Source: Marinoscillum sp965229915
GTDB lineage: Bacteria > Bacteroidota > Bacteroidia > Cytophagales > Cyclobacteriaceae
Direction: 5' to 3'
NCBI RefSeq assembly: GCF_965229915.1
Contig: NZ_CBDDJZ010000001.1
Location: forward strand, 4,712,001 to 4,776,000
DNA length: 64,000 bases
The notes below the pieces were generated by a model that searched no databases, was not told where the DNA came from, and worked only from the letters and a program-made list of their open reading frames with translations. Shown here in pieces: positions 1 to 8,357 of the stretch. Numbering within the stretch: position 1 is the first letter of the stretch; the number at the start of each line of letters is the position of its first letter. The translations under genes were made by a program, and so were the position numbers.

Positions 1-2496
1 TTCAAGCTACTCCGGCCCAATTTGATCAAAAACCTACTCAAAACTCAAAAACTCAATTACATGGGGACTATATCTAACTACACTAAGGTGGCTTTTCGAA
101 ACATTCGGAAGCACCGAACCTATTCAGCTATCAAGATCGGTGGTTTTTCCATCGGCATTGCCATCAGCTTGCTCATTAGCCTGTTTGTGCTGGATGAACT
201 TGGGATCGATCAGCAGCTAAAAGAGGAATCGATCTACCGGATGGTGGTATCCAGCAGCAGACCGGACATGCAGTATCAAAGTACTTCTGTGCCGCCTATT
301 TTGGGGCCTTCGCTCAAGCAAGACTATCCAGAACTAAAGCAAACGGGTCGTATCCTCATATTCGATGGTTTTGGAGATGCGGGTGGTAATCTTTTCAGGC
401 CATCTGATCGTGAGACACGCGTATTCGAAGAGCGCTTTGGCTATGCCGACCCTTCCATACTCGAAATGCTGGAATTCAAATTTACTTATGGTAATGCGGC
501 ATCAGCACTCAGTGAGCCACGAAGTTTGATCCTATCAGCGTCCAAAGCCAACAAATACTTTCCCGATGAAGATCCGATTGGGAAAACCATCTTCATCAAT
601 GAAAACAAAGAGGAGCCCTATACCATCGGCGGTGTCTTCCAAGACCTGGATGGAACACACCTGAGTCATGTGGACTTTTTCTTTACGCTGGTAGGGAAGG
701 AGTTTTGGGAAGGAGAGCAAACCAACTGGTGCTGCTATAACTATGTGACCTATTTTGAACTGAAGGACGGTGTGCCTCCACAGCAGTTCGAAGACAAACT
801 CAAGAGCATTTATGATCGCTACTTCCTCGCTTATGCCATTGAAGAAGGTCATCAGGACATAGAAGACGAACGCAAATACATGACGCTGAAGATGCAGCAC
901 GTCTCGGATATCTACCTGCATTCGAGCGATATCTATGATTTTCGCAGCTTTGGAGACATCAAAATGGTGGCTGTGTTTGGTGCAATCGCCATTTTCATTT
1001 TGCTACTGGCGTGCATGAATTTCGTGAATCTCACCACGGCCAACAGTGCCCAGCGCTCCAAAGAAATTGGATTGCGCAAAGCAGTAGGATCAGGGAGAAA
1101 GGGAATCATGATGCAGTTTCTCATCGAGGCGATGGTGTTGACAGGTGTTTCGGTGGTGATCGGAACGGTGCTGGCGTTTTTGGTGATGCCGTTTTTCAAT
1201 GCTGTGGCTGACAAGCACATCCTATTTCCGTGGGCAGATCCGTTGTTTTACCTACTTATTTTAGGTTTTACCTTGATTATAGGGATGGTATCAGGAGCTT
1301 ACCCGGCGCTATACCTGTCCAGTATCAATACCATAGCCGTGTTGGGTGGGCAAATGAAATTGACAAGAAAAGGCAGAAACAGCCTGTTGCGAAGCGGATT
1401 GGTGGTTTTTCAGTTCATGATCTCTATGATTCTGATCGCCGGAGCACTGATCGTTTATCAGCAGATGAGTTTCATTCTCAACAAGGACCTTGGTTATGAC
1501 AAAGAGCAGGTGCTAATGATCCATGGTGTGGGTACGATGGGAGAAAGCCTCAAAGCCTTCAAAGGCGAACTGGAGTCACTGCCTGAGGTGCAGAGTGCCA
1601 CCGTGAGCAACTCACTACCGGTGGAGGGAACGCACCGAAATGGTAATGGATTTTGGCTGGCAGGTCAACGCGATGTAGGAACACGTGTAGGTGGCCAATT
1701 TTGGAGAGCGGACGAAGATTACCTGAAGACACTCGGACTGGAGCTGGTGGAAGGACGTATGTTTAGCAAGGATATGGTATCCGATTCCAATGCCGTGGTA
1801 GTCAACGAAGCGATGATCAAAGGGCTGAGTATCGATGACCCGCTCAATACCCGAATCCAAAACTGGGTAGAATGGAAGATCGTAGGAGTGGTGAAAGATT
1901 TTAACTATGACAACTTACGCGAGGAAATTCGTCCCCTAGTATTGGCAAGAGGTTCTTGGGGCGACATGATCACGTTGCGCCTGGCTGCTACAGATATGCG
2001 CGGAACGTTGGATAAAATAGAAGGACTGTGGGATCGCTTCAATCCGAACCAACCTATCCGTACAGACTTCCTGGATCAGCGTTTTGAGGTGATGTATGAA
2101 GACGTGCAGCGGACACGAACCATCTTTTTGGTCTTTGCGGTGTTTGGCGTCATCGTGGCCTGCCTTGGTTTGTTTGGCTTGTCCGTTTATACCGTAGCTC
2201 TTCGCAACAAAGAAATGACCATTCGTAAGGTTTTGGGTGCCTCGGTGCAGTCCATCCTGCGTCTGTTGACTATCGATTACCTGAAGTTGGTAGTACTTTC
2301 CATGGTCATTGCCGTACCTGTAGCGTGGTACTTTGCCGATGAGTGGCTGGCAGGTTTTAGCTACCGCATCGAGACTTTTTGGGACACGTTTATTTATGGA
2401 GGTATCCTGCTGGTGGTAATTGCTCTGGGTGTGGTGAGCTTTCAGTCACTGAAAGCGGCCTTTAGCAATCCGTCTACGGGGTTGAGGAATGAATAG
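1..2496 (+). CDS. FtsX/MacB-type ABC transporter permease with permease-prefix domain, 5' truncated by window edge
   Basis: Inner-membrane permease of the FtsX/MacB class, whose members couple a separate ATPase to export or mechanotransmission; the substrate cannot be told. The frame is open from base 1. The residues before the first ATG (61) read LLRPNLIKN, which looks like the end of the 'permease prefix domain 2' that precedes many Bacteroidota permeases. I therefore infer that the gene starts upstream of the window rather than at the TTG at 22 or the ATG at 61. From the ATG: the typical opening AFRNIRKHRTYS, TM1, a large periplasmic MacB_PCD region, an FtsX block of three helices (about nt 960-1340), a second periplasmic domain, and a second FtsX block ending near 2460. 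No ATPase gene is visible here. It faces the hydrolase gene convergently across a hairpin repeat. Confidence 0.9.
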   Translation, partial: FKLLRPNLIKNLLKTQKLNYMGTISNYTKVAFRNIRKHRTYSAIKIGGFSIGIAISLLISLFVLDELGIDQQLKEESIYRMVVSSSRPDMQYQSTSVPPILGPSLKQDYPELKQTGRILIFDGFGDAGGNLFRPSDRETRVFEERFGYADPSILEMLEFKFTYGNAASALSEPRSLILSASKANKYFPDEDPIGKTIFINENKEEPYTIGGVFQDLDGTHLSHVDFFFTLVGKEFWEGEQTNWCCYNYVTYFELKDGVPPQQFEDKLKSIYDRYFLAYAIEEGHQDIEDERKYMTLKMQHVSDIYLHSSDIYDFRSFGDIKMVAVFGAIAIFILLLACMNFVNLTTANSAQRSKEIGLRKAVGSGRKGIMMQFLIEAMVLTGVSVVIGTVLAFLVMPFFNAVADKHILFPWADPLFYLLILGFTLIIGMVSGAYPALYLSSINTIAVLGGQMKLTRKGRNSLLRSGLVVFQFMISMILIAGALIVYQQMSFILNKDLGYDKEQVLMIHGVGTMGESLKAFKGELESLPEVQSATVSNSLPVEGTHRNGNGFWLAGQRDVGTRVGGQFWRADEDYLKTLGLELVEGRMFSKDMVSDSNAVVVNEAMIKGLSIDDPLNTRIQNWVEWKIVGVVKDFNYDNLREEIRPLVLARGSWGDMITLRLAATDMRGTLDKIEGLWDRFNPNQPIRTDFLDQRFEVMYEDVQRTRTIFLVFAVFGVIVACLGLFGLSVYTVALRNKEMTIRKVLGASVQSILRLLTIDYLKLVVLSMVIAVPVAWYFADEWLAGFSYRIETFWDTFIYGGILLVVIALGVVSFQSLKAAFSNPSTGLRNE

Positions 2497-2503
2497 GAAT
2501 GTT

Positions 2504-2606
2504 CATCCGCGTTTGCAACGCGGATGTTTAAAGCTTCAAGTTTCAAACTTCTCATCTTGCATTGTATTGCTGTGCTTTACTAGTCCTCGTTACAAACGAG
2601 GACTAG
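2504..2606. repeat. 103-bp two-hairpin intergenic repeat, copy 1
   Basis: Two perfect palindromes joined by a 53-bp spacer. The first has arms CATCCGCGTT and AACGCGGATG (2504-2513, 2517-2526) around TGC. The second has arms CTAGTCCTCGTT and AACGAGGACTAG (2580-2591, 2595-2606) around ACA. The same element, same length and orientation, recurs at 7418-7520. It lies between two convergent genes, so it may also act as a bidirectional terminator. It resembles REP/BIME elements mobilised by REP-associated tyrosine transposases (RAYT); no RAYT gene is in the window. Confidence 0.85.
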
Positions 2607-2613
2607 ATCGAGT

Positions 2614-3471
2614 TCAATTTAAATCTAAAATGGTCTGTTTGATTCCTTCGATAACATCGGGTCGATTGCCAAAACCATTGTGGATACCACCTTCAATGGT
2701 AATGAGACGATCTTCAGCTTTGAAATGCTTCTGGAGTTTGAGGGAGGAACCGTAATAGATCAATCGATCAGCTGTGCCGTGAAAAATCGTGACAGGAACG
2801 GAGGTGTTCTGGATATGTGATGCATTGTCGAGATTGTATTTGAGCAATAAATCCGTGGGTAAATACTTCAATAGCCTGACCTGCTGCGAAAAAGTCAAAT
2901 TCTTTGCCAGGTCTTTGATATTGTAATATGGTGAAATCAATAGGAGTTGCCGAGGATCCTTATTGGCTGCTACATAGCTGGCCAATCCCGAGCCCAGAGA
3001 AACACCAATCAAAACAATATCCTTTTCCTCATACCCTAACTCCAACAGCTGTTGATATCCAGCCATGGCGTCCAGATACATTTCTTCGTCATTGGCGTAA
3101 GCACCTTCACTTTTGCCATATCCTCTAATGTCCATGACGAAATAGTCAAAACCCAAACTGTCGTAGACAGCAGCTGCTTCATTTTGATTGGCAATGTTTC
3201 CTCCCGCTCCCTTAAAAGTAAAAACCACGCCTGATGAAGGTTGAATGGAGGATTTAAACAGGAGCGAACTAAGTGTGACATCTTCAGCAACCTTTAGGTT
3301 TATTTCTTGATAATCTGTAGCAAAATCATAAGTGTAGTCAGCATCGAGTTTGACTGGATTCATGAAAATAAATGACTCTTGATGGTTGTAAAACCAAATG
3401 CTAGCACCGATATAGCCTAAAAGCAACGTGATAACAAGGAAGGAGAATATGCGCATGATCCATTTTTTCAT
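2614..3471 (-). CDS. alpha/beta hydrolase, membrane anchored
   Basis: Serine hydrolase of the alpha/beta fold (BAAT/dienelactone-hydrolase-like, as in YqkD/Bem46-type proteins). An N-terminal hydrophobic helix (about residues 6-27) anchors it with the enzyme outside the cytoplasm. Visible elements are an oxyanion-side GAGGN, the nucleophile elbow GVSLGSG, an acid within HGTADRLI and the catalytic His in GGIHNG, so the triad looks complete. Start: the ATG at 3471 gives KKW plus a hydrophobic stretch; an in-frame ATG at 3513 would add 14 polar residues and is less likely. Substrate unknown. It is a single gene, with repeats on both sides. Confidence 0.85.
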   Translation of the reverse strand: MKKWIMRIFSFLVITLLLGYIGASIWFYNHQESFIFMNPVKLDADYTYDFATDYQEINLKVAEDVTLSSLLFKSSIQPSSGVVFTFKGAGGNIANQNEAAAVYDSLGFDYFVMDIRGYGKSEGAYANDEEMYLDAMAGYQQLLELGYEEKDIVLIGVSLGSGLASYVAANKDPRQLLLISPYYNIKDLAKNLTFSQQVRLLKYLPTDLLLKYNLDNASHIQNTSVPVTIFHGTADRLIYYGSSLKLQKHFKAEDRLITIEGGIHNGFGNRPDVIEGIKQTILDLN

Positions 3472-3566
3472 AATATGCTGATCTGGATGAAGATCAGAAA
3501 GTAGTAAATCCATTCCTGTCAGTCAAGGAAGTGCTGCTGAAAGAACATTTACTTCACCTACTTGCC

Positions 3567-3654
3567 GTCTTTGGTGTTATCACCAAAGACTTCTGCTAGA
3601 CAAGATGCTTGTTTGAAATTATATAAAGACTCATCCGCGTTGGCAACGCGGATG
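3567..3654. repeat. chimeric two-hairpin intergenic repeat
   Basis: First palindrome: GTCTTTGGTG and CACCAAAGAC (3567-3576, 3581-3590) around TTAT. After a 41-bp spacer comes CATCCGCGTT and AACGCGGATG (3632-3641, 3645-3654) around GGC. The second hairpin has the same arms as in the elements at 2504 and 7418 but a different loop, while the first hairpin belongs to another family. It fills most of the gap between the divergent hydrolase and propeller genes (3472-3749). Confidence 0.8.
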
Positions 3655-3749
3655 TTTTTTACCGGTGTTCACTATTTGGCTAAATAAAACGGTTTTATGC
3701 CATCGAAAACTAGAGCGGGTTTTTCTATCTTGAAACAAAAGGACCTACT

Positions 3750-4877
3750 ATGAACCTAATCAAGTATTTCACGATCATTCTGGTTATCGCTGTTTTTGTT
3801 AGCTGTGGAAAAAACTCAGACTCTTCGGTGGGGGTCAACAATACGATCAGCATCGATTTAGTAGATTCGAAAAGCAAGGATCAACTTGGGCTTAACATTA
3901 TTGATTTAAAACCCATCCGTATGGATTCGGCCTTCAAAGGATTCTCGCAAAGGCTTCGGGTCAAGAAAATTGATGGATGGTATTTTGTCTTTGACCTGGA
4001 GTTTCAACAGCTATACTGCATCGACTCAGCTGGGAATTTTAAATATGACGTTGGTGGTCTGGGAAGCGGTCCAAATGAGCTCTCGGGAGTCCTTGATTTT
4101 ACCTATTTAGATGGTCAGATTTCATTCTTGATCCAGGCAGGAGATCGGACGAAGATTGCTCAGTTTGATACGTTGGGTAATGAAATGTTTAGAGCCGAAA
4201 TCGATTATCCTGTTAGTGCCTTTGAGCAGTTTGGGCACAATGAGTACCTTCTTTACACTGGCTGGAGCAACAAGGCTACGCCATATCGACTACACAAGTG
4301 GGACATTCAAACAGGAGAAGATACGCTCATTTTCCCGCACGATCATTCTGAGGAGAAAATGCCCATGGAGGCTTATTCCTTGATGAAAAATGACAAGGGA
4401 ATTTTGTTTTTTGATCCGCTAACTCCTTTTGTCCACCAGATCAATTCTGGTTTAAGTATTAGTCCTTCGATTACTTTCGATTTGGGGAAATACCGATTGG
4501 ATGATGACTATTGGGATTTGTCAGTAGATGAGGCTATTGAAGCATTGTTTGGTAATGGCTTTTATTCATGCACTTATTTTGTCCGCTCGGAAAACTACCT
4601 GGCAATGTTAGGCACATTCGTAGATGAAGGTGGAAGTGAACAGGAAAGAACCCTTTCTATCTACAATTATAAGAGCAATACCATTGCAACACGAGTGCTA
4701 CAACCTGGTACACTCGATGAGTTGGCTTTGAATGTGTTCAGTGTGGAGGATAAGCAAATGATTTCTCTTGGAGACGGCTATGTTCTGAGACAGGTGGATG
4801 AAGGTGCGGATCTATTGGAGAGGTATAAGGTATCCGGTGATGATTATTATTTGGTTTATGCAGAAGTTGGGATGTAA
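3750..4877 (+). CDS. 6-bladed beta-propeller lipoprotein
   Basis: Secreted lipoprotein with a signal sequence ending at lipobox VSC (Cys19), so it should be lipid-anchored in the envelope. The rest is rich in short beta-strand repeats with turns such as DSAGNFKYDVGG and DTLGNE, typical of the Bacteroidota '6-bladed beta-propeller' (BF3173-like) family, whose members are of unknown function and may bind peptides or sugars. Length (375 residues) fits one propeller. The 3' end overlaps the next gene by about 20 bases, implying translational coupling. Family assignment is from fold-like patterns; no catalytic residues are claimed. Confidence 0.8.
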   Translation: MNLIKYFTIILVIAVFVSCGKNSDSSVGVNNTISIDLVDSKSKDQLGLNIIDLKPIRMDSAFKGFSQRLRVKKIDGWYFVFDLEFQQLYCIDSAGNFKYDVGGLGSGPNELSGVLDFTYLDGQISFLIQAGDRTKIAQFDTLGNEMFRAEIDYPVSAFEQFGHNEYLLYTGWSNKATPYRLHKWDIQTGEDTLIFPHDHSEEKMPMEAYSLMKNDKGILFFDPLTPFVHQINSGLSISPSITFDLGKYRLDDDYWDLSVDEAIEALFGNGFYSCTYFVRSENYLAMLGTFVDEGGSEQERTLSIYNYKSNTIATRVLQPGTLDELALNVFSVEDKQMISLGDGYVLRQVDEGADLLERYKVSGDDYYLVYAEVGM

Positions 4878-5361
4878 GTCTATAGGTTGGACCATGATGC
4901 TATGCCTCTATTTCACAATCAGCATGTCCGGTTGTTCGGAGTCCCGAAAAGTCTATTTACCAAGAGATTTGGAGCTTTTAACTGTAAGTGATAGTACTTA
5001 TACTACAGATCCGTTTGCTTGCTCCTGTAAAGTGGTCGCTTATTTTAAAGTGACTAAATACGACTTGTATATCAGTAAGTACATTCCTTACATGAAACAG
5101 TATCCAAACGTCTCGTTCATCTTCTATCTATCCGGAGATGGAAAAGAACAGATGCAAGAGATAATGCAAACTACTGAGTTTAAACATCCTGTGTTTTTGG
5201 ATCCTGAAAAGTCTTATATCAAAGTCAATAAGCGCCTACAGCAACCACCTGGACAGTCTGAACTGGCGTTTATTGGATATGTCATCTCAGATAAGTTCAT
5301 AGAGGTGACTAATCCTAACATGAATGATTTTAGCAAGTTGATCAAGCGGTGTGCCGATTGA
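4858..5361 (+). CDS. small lipoprotein with thioredoxin-fold-like pattern
   Basis: About 167 residues. I chose the ATG at 4858 because it yields a signal peptide with two Lys, a hydrophobic core (MMLCLYFTISMSG) and a lipobox Cys; ATGs at 4798 and 4894 are alternatives. The body begins with strand-like text around FACSCKVVAYFKV, followed by a helix, YPNVSFIFYLSG, and PVFLDPEKSYIKVN. That order of elements recalls thioredoxin/AhpC-like lipoproteins found next to propeller genes, but the usual CxxC is replaced by CSC, so redox activity is doubtful. It is coupled to the propeller gene by overlap. Confidence 0.65.
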   Translation: MQKLGCKSIGWTMMLCLYFTISMSGCSESRKVYLPRDLELLTVSDSTYTTDPFACSCKVVAYFKVTKYDLYISKYIPYMKQYPNVSFIFYLSGDGKEQMQEIMQTTEFKHPVFLDPEKSYIKVNKRLQQPPGQSELAFIGYVISDKFIEVTNPNMNDFSKLIKRCAD

Positions 5362-5411
5362 ATGAACTTCTCCAATGCTCTTTACCAAAGAGGATGAACT
5401 AGGTGGTTTTA

Positions 5412-5442
5412 ATCGTCGGACCACTGGGAGTGGTCTGACGAC
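5412..5442. repeat. palindromic hairpin between convergent genes
   Basis: Arms ATCGTCGGACCACT and AGTGGTCTGACGAC pair almost perfectly around GGG. It sits between the convergent lipoprotein (ends 5361) and MuiA (ends 5456) genes, so it could end transcription from both sides, although no T-tract follows. A degenerate relative (GTCGGGCC ... GGTCTGAC) lies at 8327-8356, also beside a gene end, which suggests a dispersed repeat family. Confidence 0.7.
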
Positions 5443-5455
5443 TATATTGAATGAC

Positions 5456-7336
5456 CTACTCCAGATTCACCTTTTCATACTTCGGGTATTTGACCTCATA
5501 GCTCAGCTGCAGCCCTTTTTGCTGCTGCGGTTGCAGCATAAGCTCCCAGGTTACTTCACCTGTTTTCTCATTTAATGATCCACCGGAAAGCTGCTCGGGT
5601 GAGACAGATATTTCGCTGATGGCTGCTACCGGTATCTGATCGAATAGCGTCAACTTGATCTGCTGAGATTTCTTGTTTCGGGCAATGATCTTAAATCCAC
5701 GACTTTCGATTTTGTTGCCACCGATGGTTCTTCGTTTAGAGTATTCATCGACTTTTTCCCGACCAATGACAATGCTTTTGTCTCTTCCCAGGGAGATGTT
5801 GAGCGTATCATCCAGAGATCTGGCATCCAGAATGGAACGACCGACATAGGTATCTTCAAAGTACAGATTGGCTTCACCTTCCAGCAAATTGTACTGATCC
5901 CAGTTGATGATGCGGGCGATGAGGAAGGCATCTTTGTCTAGTTTCGGTACGGCATAGTATTCATACACGGTTTCTATTTCGTAGCTGTTGAGGTCGACGG
6001 ATAGTTTATCACCGTTCGACTTGATGGAGTAGGGCTCATCCACCTCAAACTCCACGGTGGTTTGATTTTCTATCGTTCTGGTGGTAATGATGTCTGCCTC
6101 ACGTTTGAGACTACTGGTACCACGAATGGTGATACCGGAAGTTCTACCCTGGAGGGCATTGGCACTTGCGTAACCTGTGACCACCACTTCCTGTAACTGT
6201 TGAACATCAGGTTCCAATCTTGTATTGATCGTTGTGGAGGTGATTGGCAATTCTTTGGAGGCATAGCCAATGAAAGAGACGCTTAGGTGTGTGGCACCAT
6301 TTGGCAAGGTAAGGGAGTAGTACCCATCCAGGTCGGTAACTGTCCCAACGGTGGTTCCTTTGACAATCACGTTCACACCTGGCAATGGTTCGCCTGTTTC
6401 ATCCAGTATCCTTCCGGACACGTTGCGCACGGCACTAGATAATGTTCCATAAGTAGTACGATTGAGAATGGTATTGCGCGCATAGTTTAAGTACCAGGTT
6501 TCCAGTTCGGGCGCCACACCACTTTGGTTGGGATTGCCGTTGGATAGTTTAAGTCTTGCATTCTCCCAGTTAACTCCGGTGTTTTGATATACGTCGGCTT
6601 TGTAGGTGAGCTCCAGTGGTTTTTCTACGGTGGACACTCGCACATCGTATTTTGGAAACCAACCCGTATTGGCTACCAGGTAAGTGATCTGAAACGTTCC
6701 CAATGTTCGAGCAGGAGCATCTATCCGCACATCAATTTCACCAGTAGGTAGGTCTTCTTTTCCCTGCACAGCCGCTATTTCCTTTTCGATTTGGTCTTTC
6801 TGCTGATGGAGTTCCCGGATCTGCCGATTGACTTTAATTTCTTCCGCTTTGATGGCGGTAAGCTCCTGATCATAAAAGACAATGGCTTGCTTGATTTGTG
6901 TAAGCGATGCGCCGGCCGTTTCTCCACCGAGGTTTTTGTTTTCATCCAGCAGACTCTGCTTCTCCGCGAGGACCTGAAGCCTGGAGCTGGCGGTGGATAG
7001 CTGGTATTCCAGTGATTCAATTTCGTCCAGAAGGCTGTCAATTTTTACATCCTTTTTCAGTTTGCTCAGGTAGTTGAGTTGGTGGTTGACGGAGAGAACG
7101 GTGAAGTCTCCCGTTGCTTTTACCTGGATGCTCTTTTCATCAATATAAGGAGAGAGCGATTTGATCTTGAGAAGTGATTTACCAGGAGGAATGTTGAGCG
7201 TTCCGGTGCGAGTGATGAGTCCACCCTCTACATAGACAGTAACTTCTGTGATGGATGTTTTCAGTTCACGTTCGGTGAAGGGCTGGGGAAATGCCTGTTG
7301 AGCCAGGAAAAGGGTTAGTAGAGTTAGGAATTTCAT
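5456..7336 (-). CDS. MuiA-family protein (DUF4140/DUF4139) with inserted carboxypeptidase-regulatory domain
   Basis: Exported protein of the 'mucoidy inhibitor MuiA' family, biochemical role unknown. Start: the ATG at 7336 gives a clean signal peptide (KFLTLLTLFLAQQAFPQ); the upstream in-frame ATG at 7432 runs through the hairpin repeat and is unlikely. Domain order (approximate residues): DUF4140-like strand domain 20-90, coiled coil 95-192, then DUF4139 beta domain from about 205. Inside DUF4139, residues about 303-410 form a CarboxypepD_reg-like beta sandwich (GRILDETGEPLPGVNV, DLDGYYSL, SFIGY) followed by a QEVVVTGY segment like that between the CarboxypepD_reg domain and plug of SusC proteins. 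The DUF4139 pattern then resumes to the C-terminus. It is monocistronic, with repeat elements before and after. Confidence 0.9.
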   Translation of the reverse strand: MKFLTLLTLFLAQQAFPQPFTERELKTSITEVTVYVEGGLITRTGTLNIPPGKSLLKIKSLSPYIDEKSIQVKATGDFTVLSVNHQLNYLSKLKKDVKIDSLLDEIESLEYQLSTASSRLQVLAEKQSLLDENKNLGGETAGASLTQIKQAIVFYDQELTAIKAEEIKVNRQIRELHQQKDQIEKEIAAVQGKEDLPTGEIDVRIDAPARTLGTFQITYLVANTGWFPKYDVRVSTVEKPLELTYKADVYQNTGVNWENARLKLSNGNPNQSGVAPELETWYLNYARNTILNRTTYGTLSSAVRNVSGRILDETGEPLPGVNVIVKGTTVGTVTDLDGYYSLTLPNGATHLSVSFIGYASKELPITSTTINTRLEPDVQQLQEVVVTGYASANALQGRTSGITIRGTSSLKREADIITTRTIENQTTVEFEVDEPYSIKSNGDKLSVDLNSYEIETVYEYYAVPKLDKDAFLIARIINWDQYNLLEGEANLYFEDTYVGRSILDARSLDDTLNISLGRDKSIVIGREKVDEYSKRRTIGGNKIESRGFKIIARNKKSQQIKLTLFDQIPVAAISEISVSPEQLSGGSLNEKTGEVTWELMLQPQQQKGLQLSYEVKYPKYEKVNLE

Positions 7337-7417
7337 ATGCTTTTTTAGTAGAGATGCGAGGCACCGTGAAATTCCATAAATGGGAATGAGAATTTTTTTG
7401 GAAAGTATCTTATCTCT

Positions 7418-7520
7418 CATCCGCGTTTGCAACGCGGATGTTTAAACTTCAAGTTTTCAATTGGTTAATCGGCATTGTAAATGCTGTGCTTTACTAGTCC
7501 TCGTTACAAACGAGGACTAG
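7418..7520. repeat. 103-bp two-hairpin intergenic repeat, copy 2
   Basis: Same element as at 2504-2606: identical hairpin arms and loops (7418-7440 and 7494-7520) and again exactly 53 bases between hairpins. The spacer has drifted in sequence while both stems are perfect, which points to selection on, or recent homogenisation of, the stems. It lies between the 5' end of the MuiA gene and the 3' end of the SRPBCC-like gene. Confidence 0.85.
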
Positions 7521-7548
7521 AGGAGGGAAAAGCGAGGTTTTCACTTAT

Positions 7549-8040
7549 TCATTTGCTTCTTCTGGCTAAGAGTTTTCTTAAAAATCTCACCCAAAAATTC
7601 CATTTGGTTATTTTTTGAGGTTTTTGGAAGATGTTTTCTAATTTATCAAATCCGTCTTCTACTAACGCATTGTGAAGAGAGCGAATACCCAAAAGCCACA
7701 GGAGGGTTCCTTTTCCAGTAGTCTGCATGTCAATGGTATGCTTTATTTCAGTAGTCGTTTTTGTCAACGTCTGGATTTCGAACTTGTGAATTCCATGGAA
7801 TCCATTAGGTTTTGAAAACCTAAATTGAATGATTTCTTGCGGATCGTATAGTTCTACTTCATACTTGATGGGCCCATGTCCCCCTTGGGCGCCTACTTTA
7901 ATTCCTTGTTTAAATAGCATGGGTGGCCATTTTTCTATTGGCCAAATTCGATCGTTCTCAGTAGAAAGTGTTGCTAAAACATTGGCAACCTTGTTTTTTG
8001 GTTGACTGACTATTCTTTTATGGATGTTTAGAACTTTCAT
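7549..8040 (-). CDS. SRPBCC-like small protein
   Basis: A 163-residue cytoplasmic protein with alternating strands and a C-terminal helix, in the style of the START/SRPBCC (polyketide cyclase-like) ligand-binding fold. The opening KVLNIHKRIVSQPKNKVANVL, then KWPPM, HGPIKYEVELYDP, FRFSKPNGFHGIHKFEI and a final basic helix fit this pattern. Ligand and role are unknown. The start ATG at 8040 is the only sensible one. No operon partner: the next upstream gene on this strand begins 317 bases away. The fold is inferred from pattern only. Confidence 0.65.
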   Translation of the reverse strand: MKVLNIHKRIVSQPKNKVANVLATLSTENDRIWPIEKWPPMLFKQGIKVGAQGGHGPIKYEVELYDPQEIIQFRFSKPNGFHGIHKFEIQTLTKTTTEIKHTIDMQTTGKGTLLWLLGIRSLHNALVEDGFDKLENIFQKPQKITKWNFWVRFLRKLLARRSK

Positions 8041-8357
8041 ATTTCATATAGCCCGAAGATTATAGCCTTAAGTGATCATCGGTAAGCCGCTGATAATAAA
8101 AGTAGCGAATCTAACACCCACTACAGCAGCATTTACTTCATATTTTGTTGTTCTTGTAACCAACTGATATATGCTTGTTTCTTATACTCCAACCAGTCTT
8201 ACCGATAGTTGGAGTTGTCAATTATCCATTGAAATCTGGAAAATGGCCGAAGAGAAAGATAACCGGATAAAAACGTTTTTGTGACTGATAATCACTGGGT
8301 AGAAAATAAGAGGCACCAAGGTGTTAGGTCGTCGGGCCATCTAGTGCGGTCTGACGC
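8041..8357. other. intergenic region with no gene
   Basis: A 317-base gap without a plausible reading frame on either strand. It contains a perfect inverted repeat ACTCCAAC / GTTGGAGT (8186-8193 and 8208-8215). At its right end is an imperfect hairpin, CGTCGGGCC paired with GGTCTGACG through G-U pairs (8327-8356), which abuts the stop codon of the pseudouridine synthase gene and may serve as its terminator. It probably carries the promoter of the SRPBCC-like gene on the minus strand, but no clear promoter boxes were recognised. Confidence 0.6.

Noticed and set aside
2489..2755. short plus-strand frame after the permease gene
   Set aside because: It runs through the palindromic repeat and into the antisense of the hydrolase gene; no protein features.
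2504..7520. possible CRISPR repeats
   Set aside because: The repeats are kilobases apart, palindromic and not regularly spaced, and no cas genes are present.
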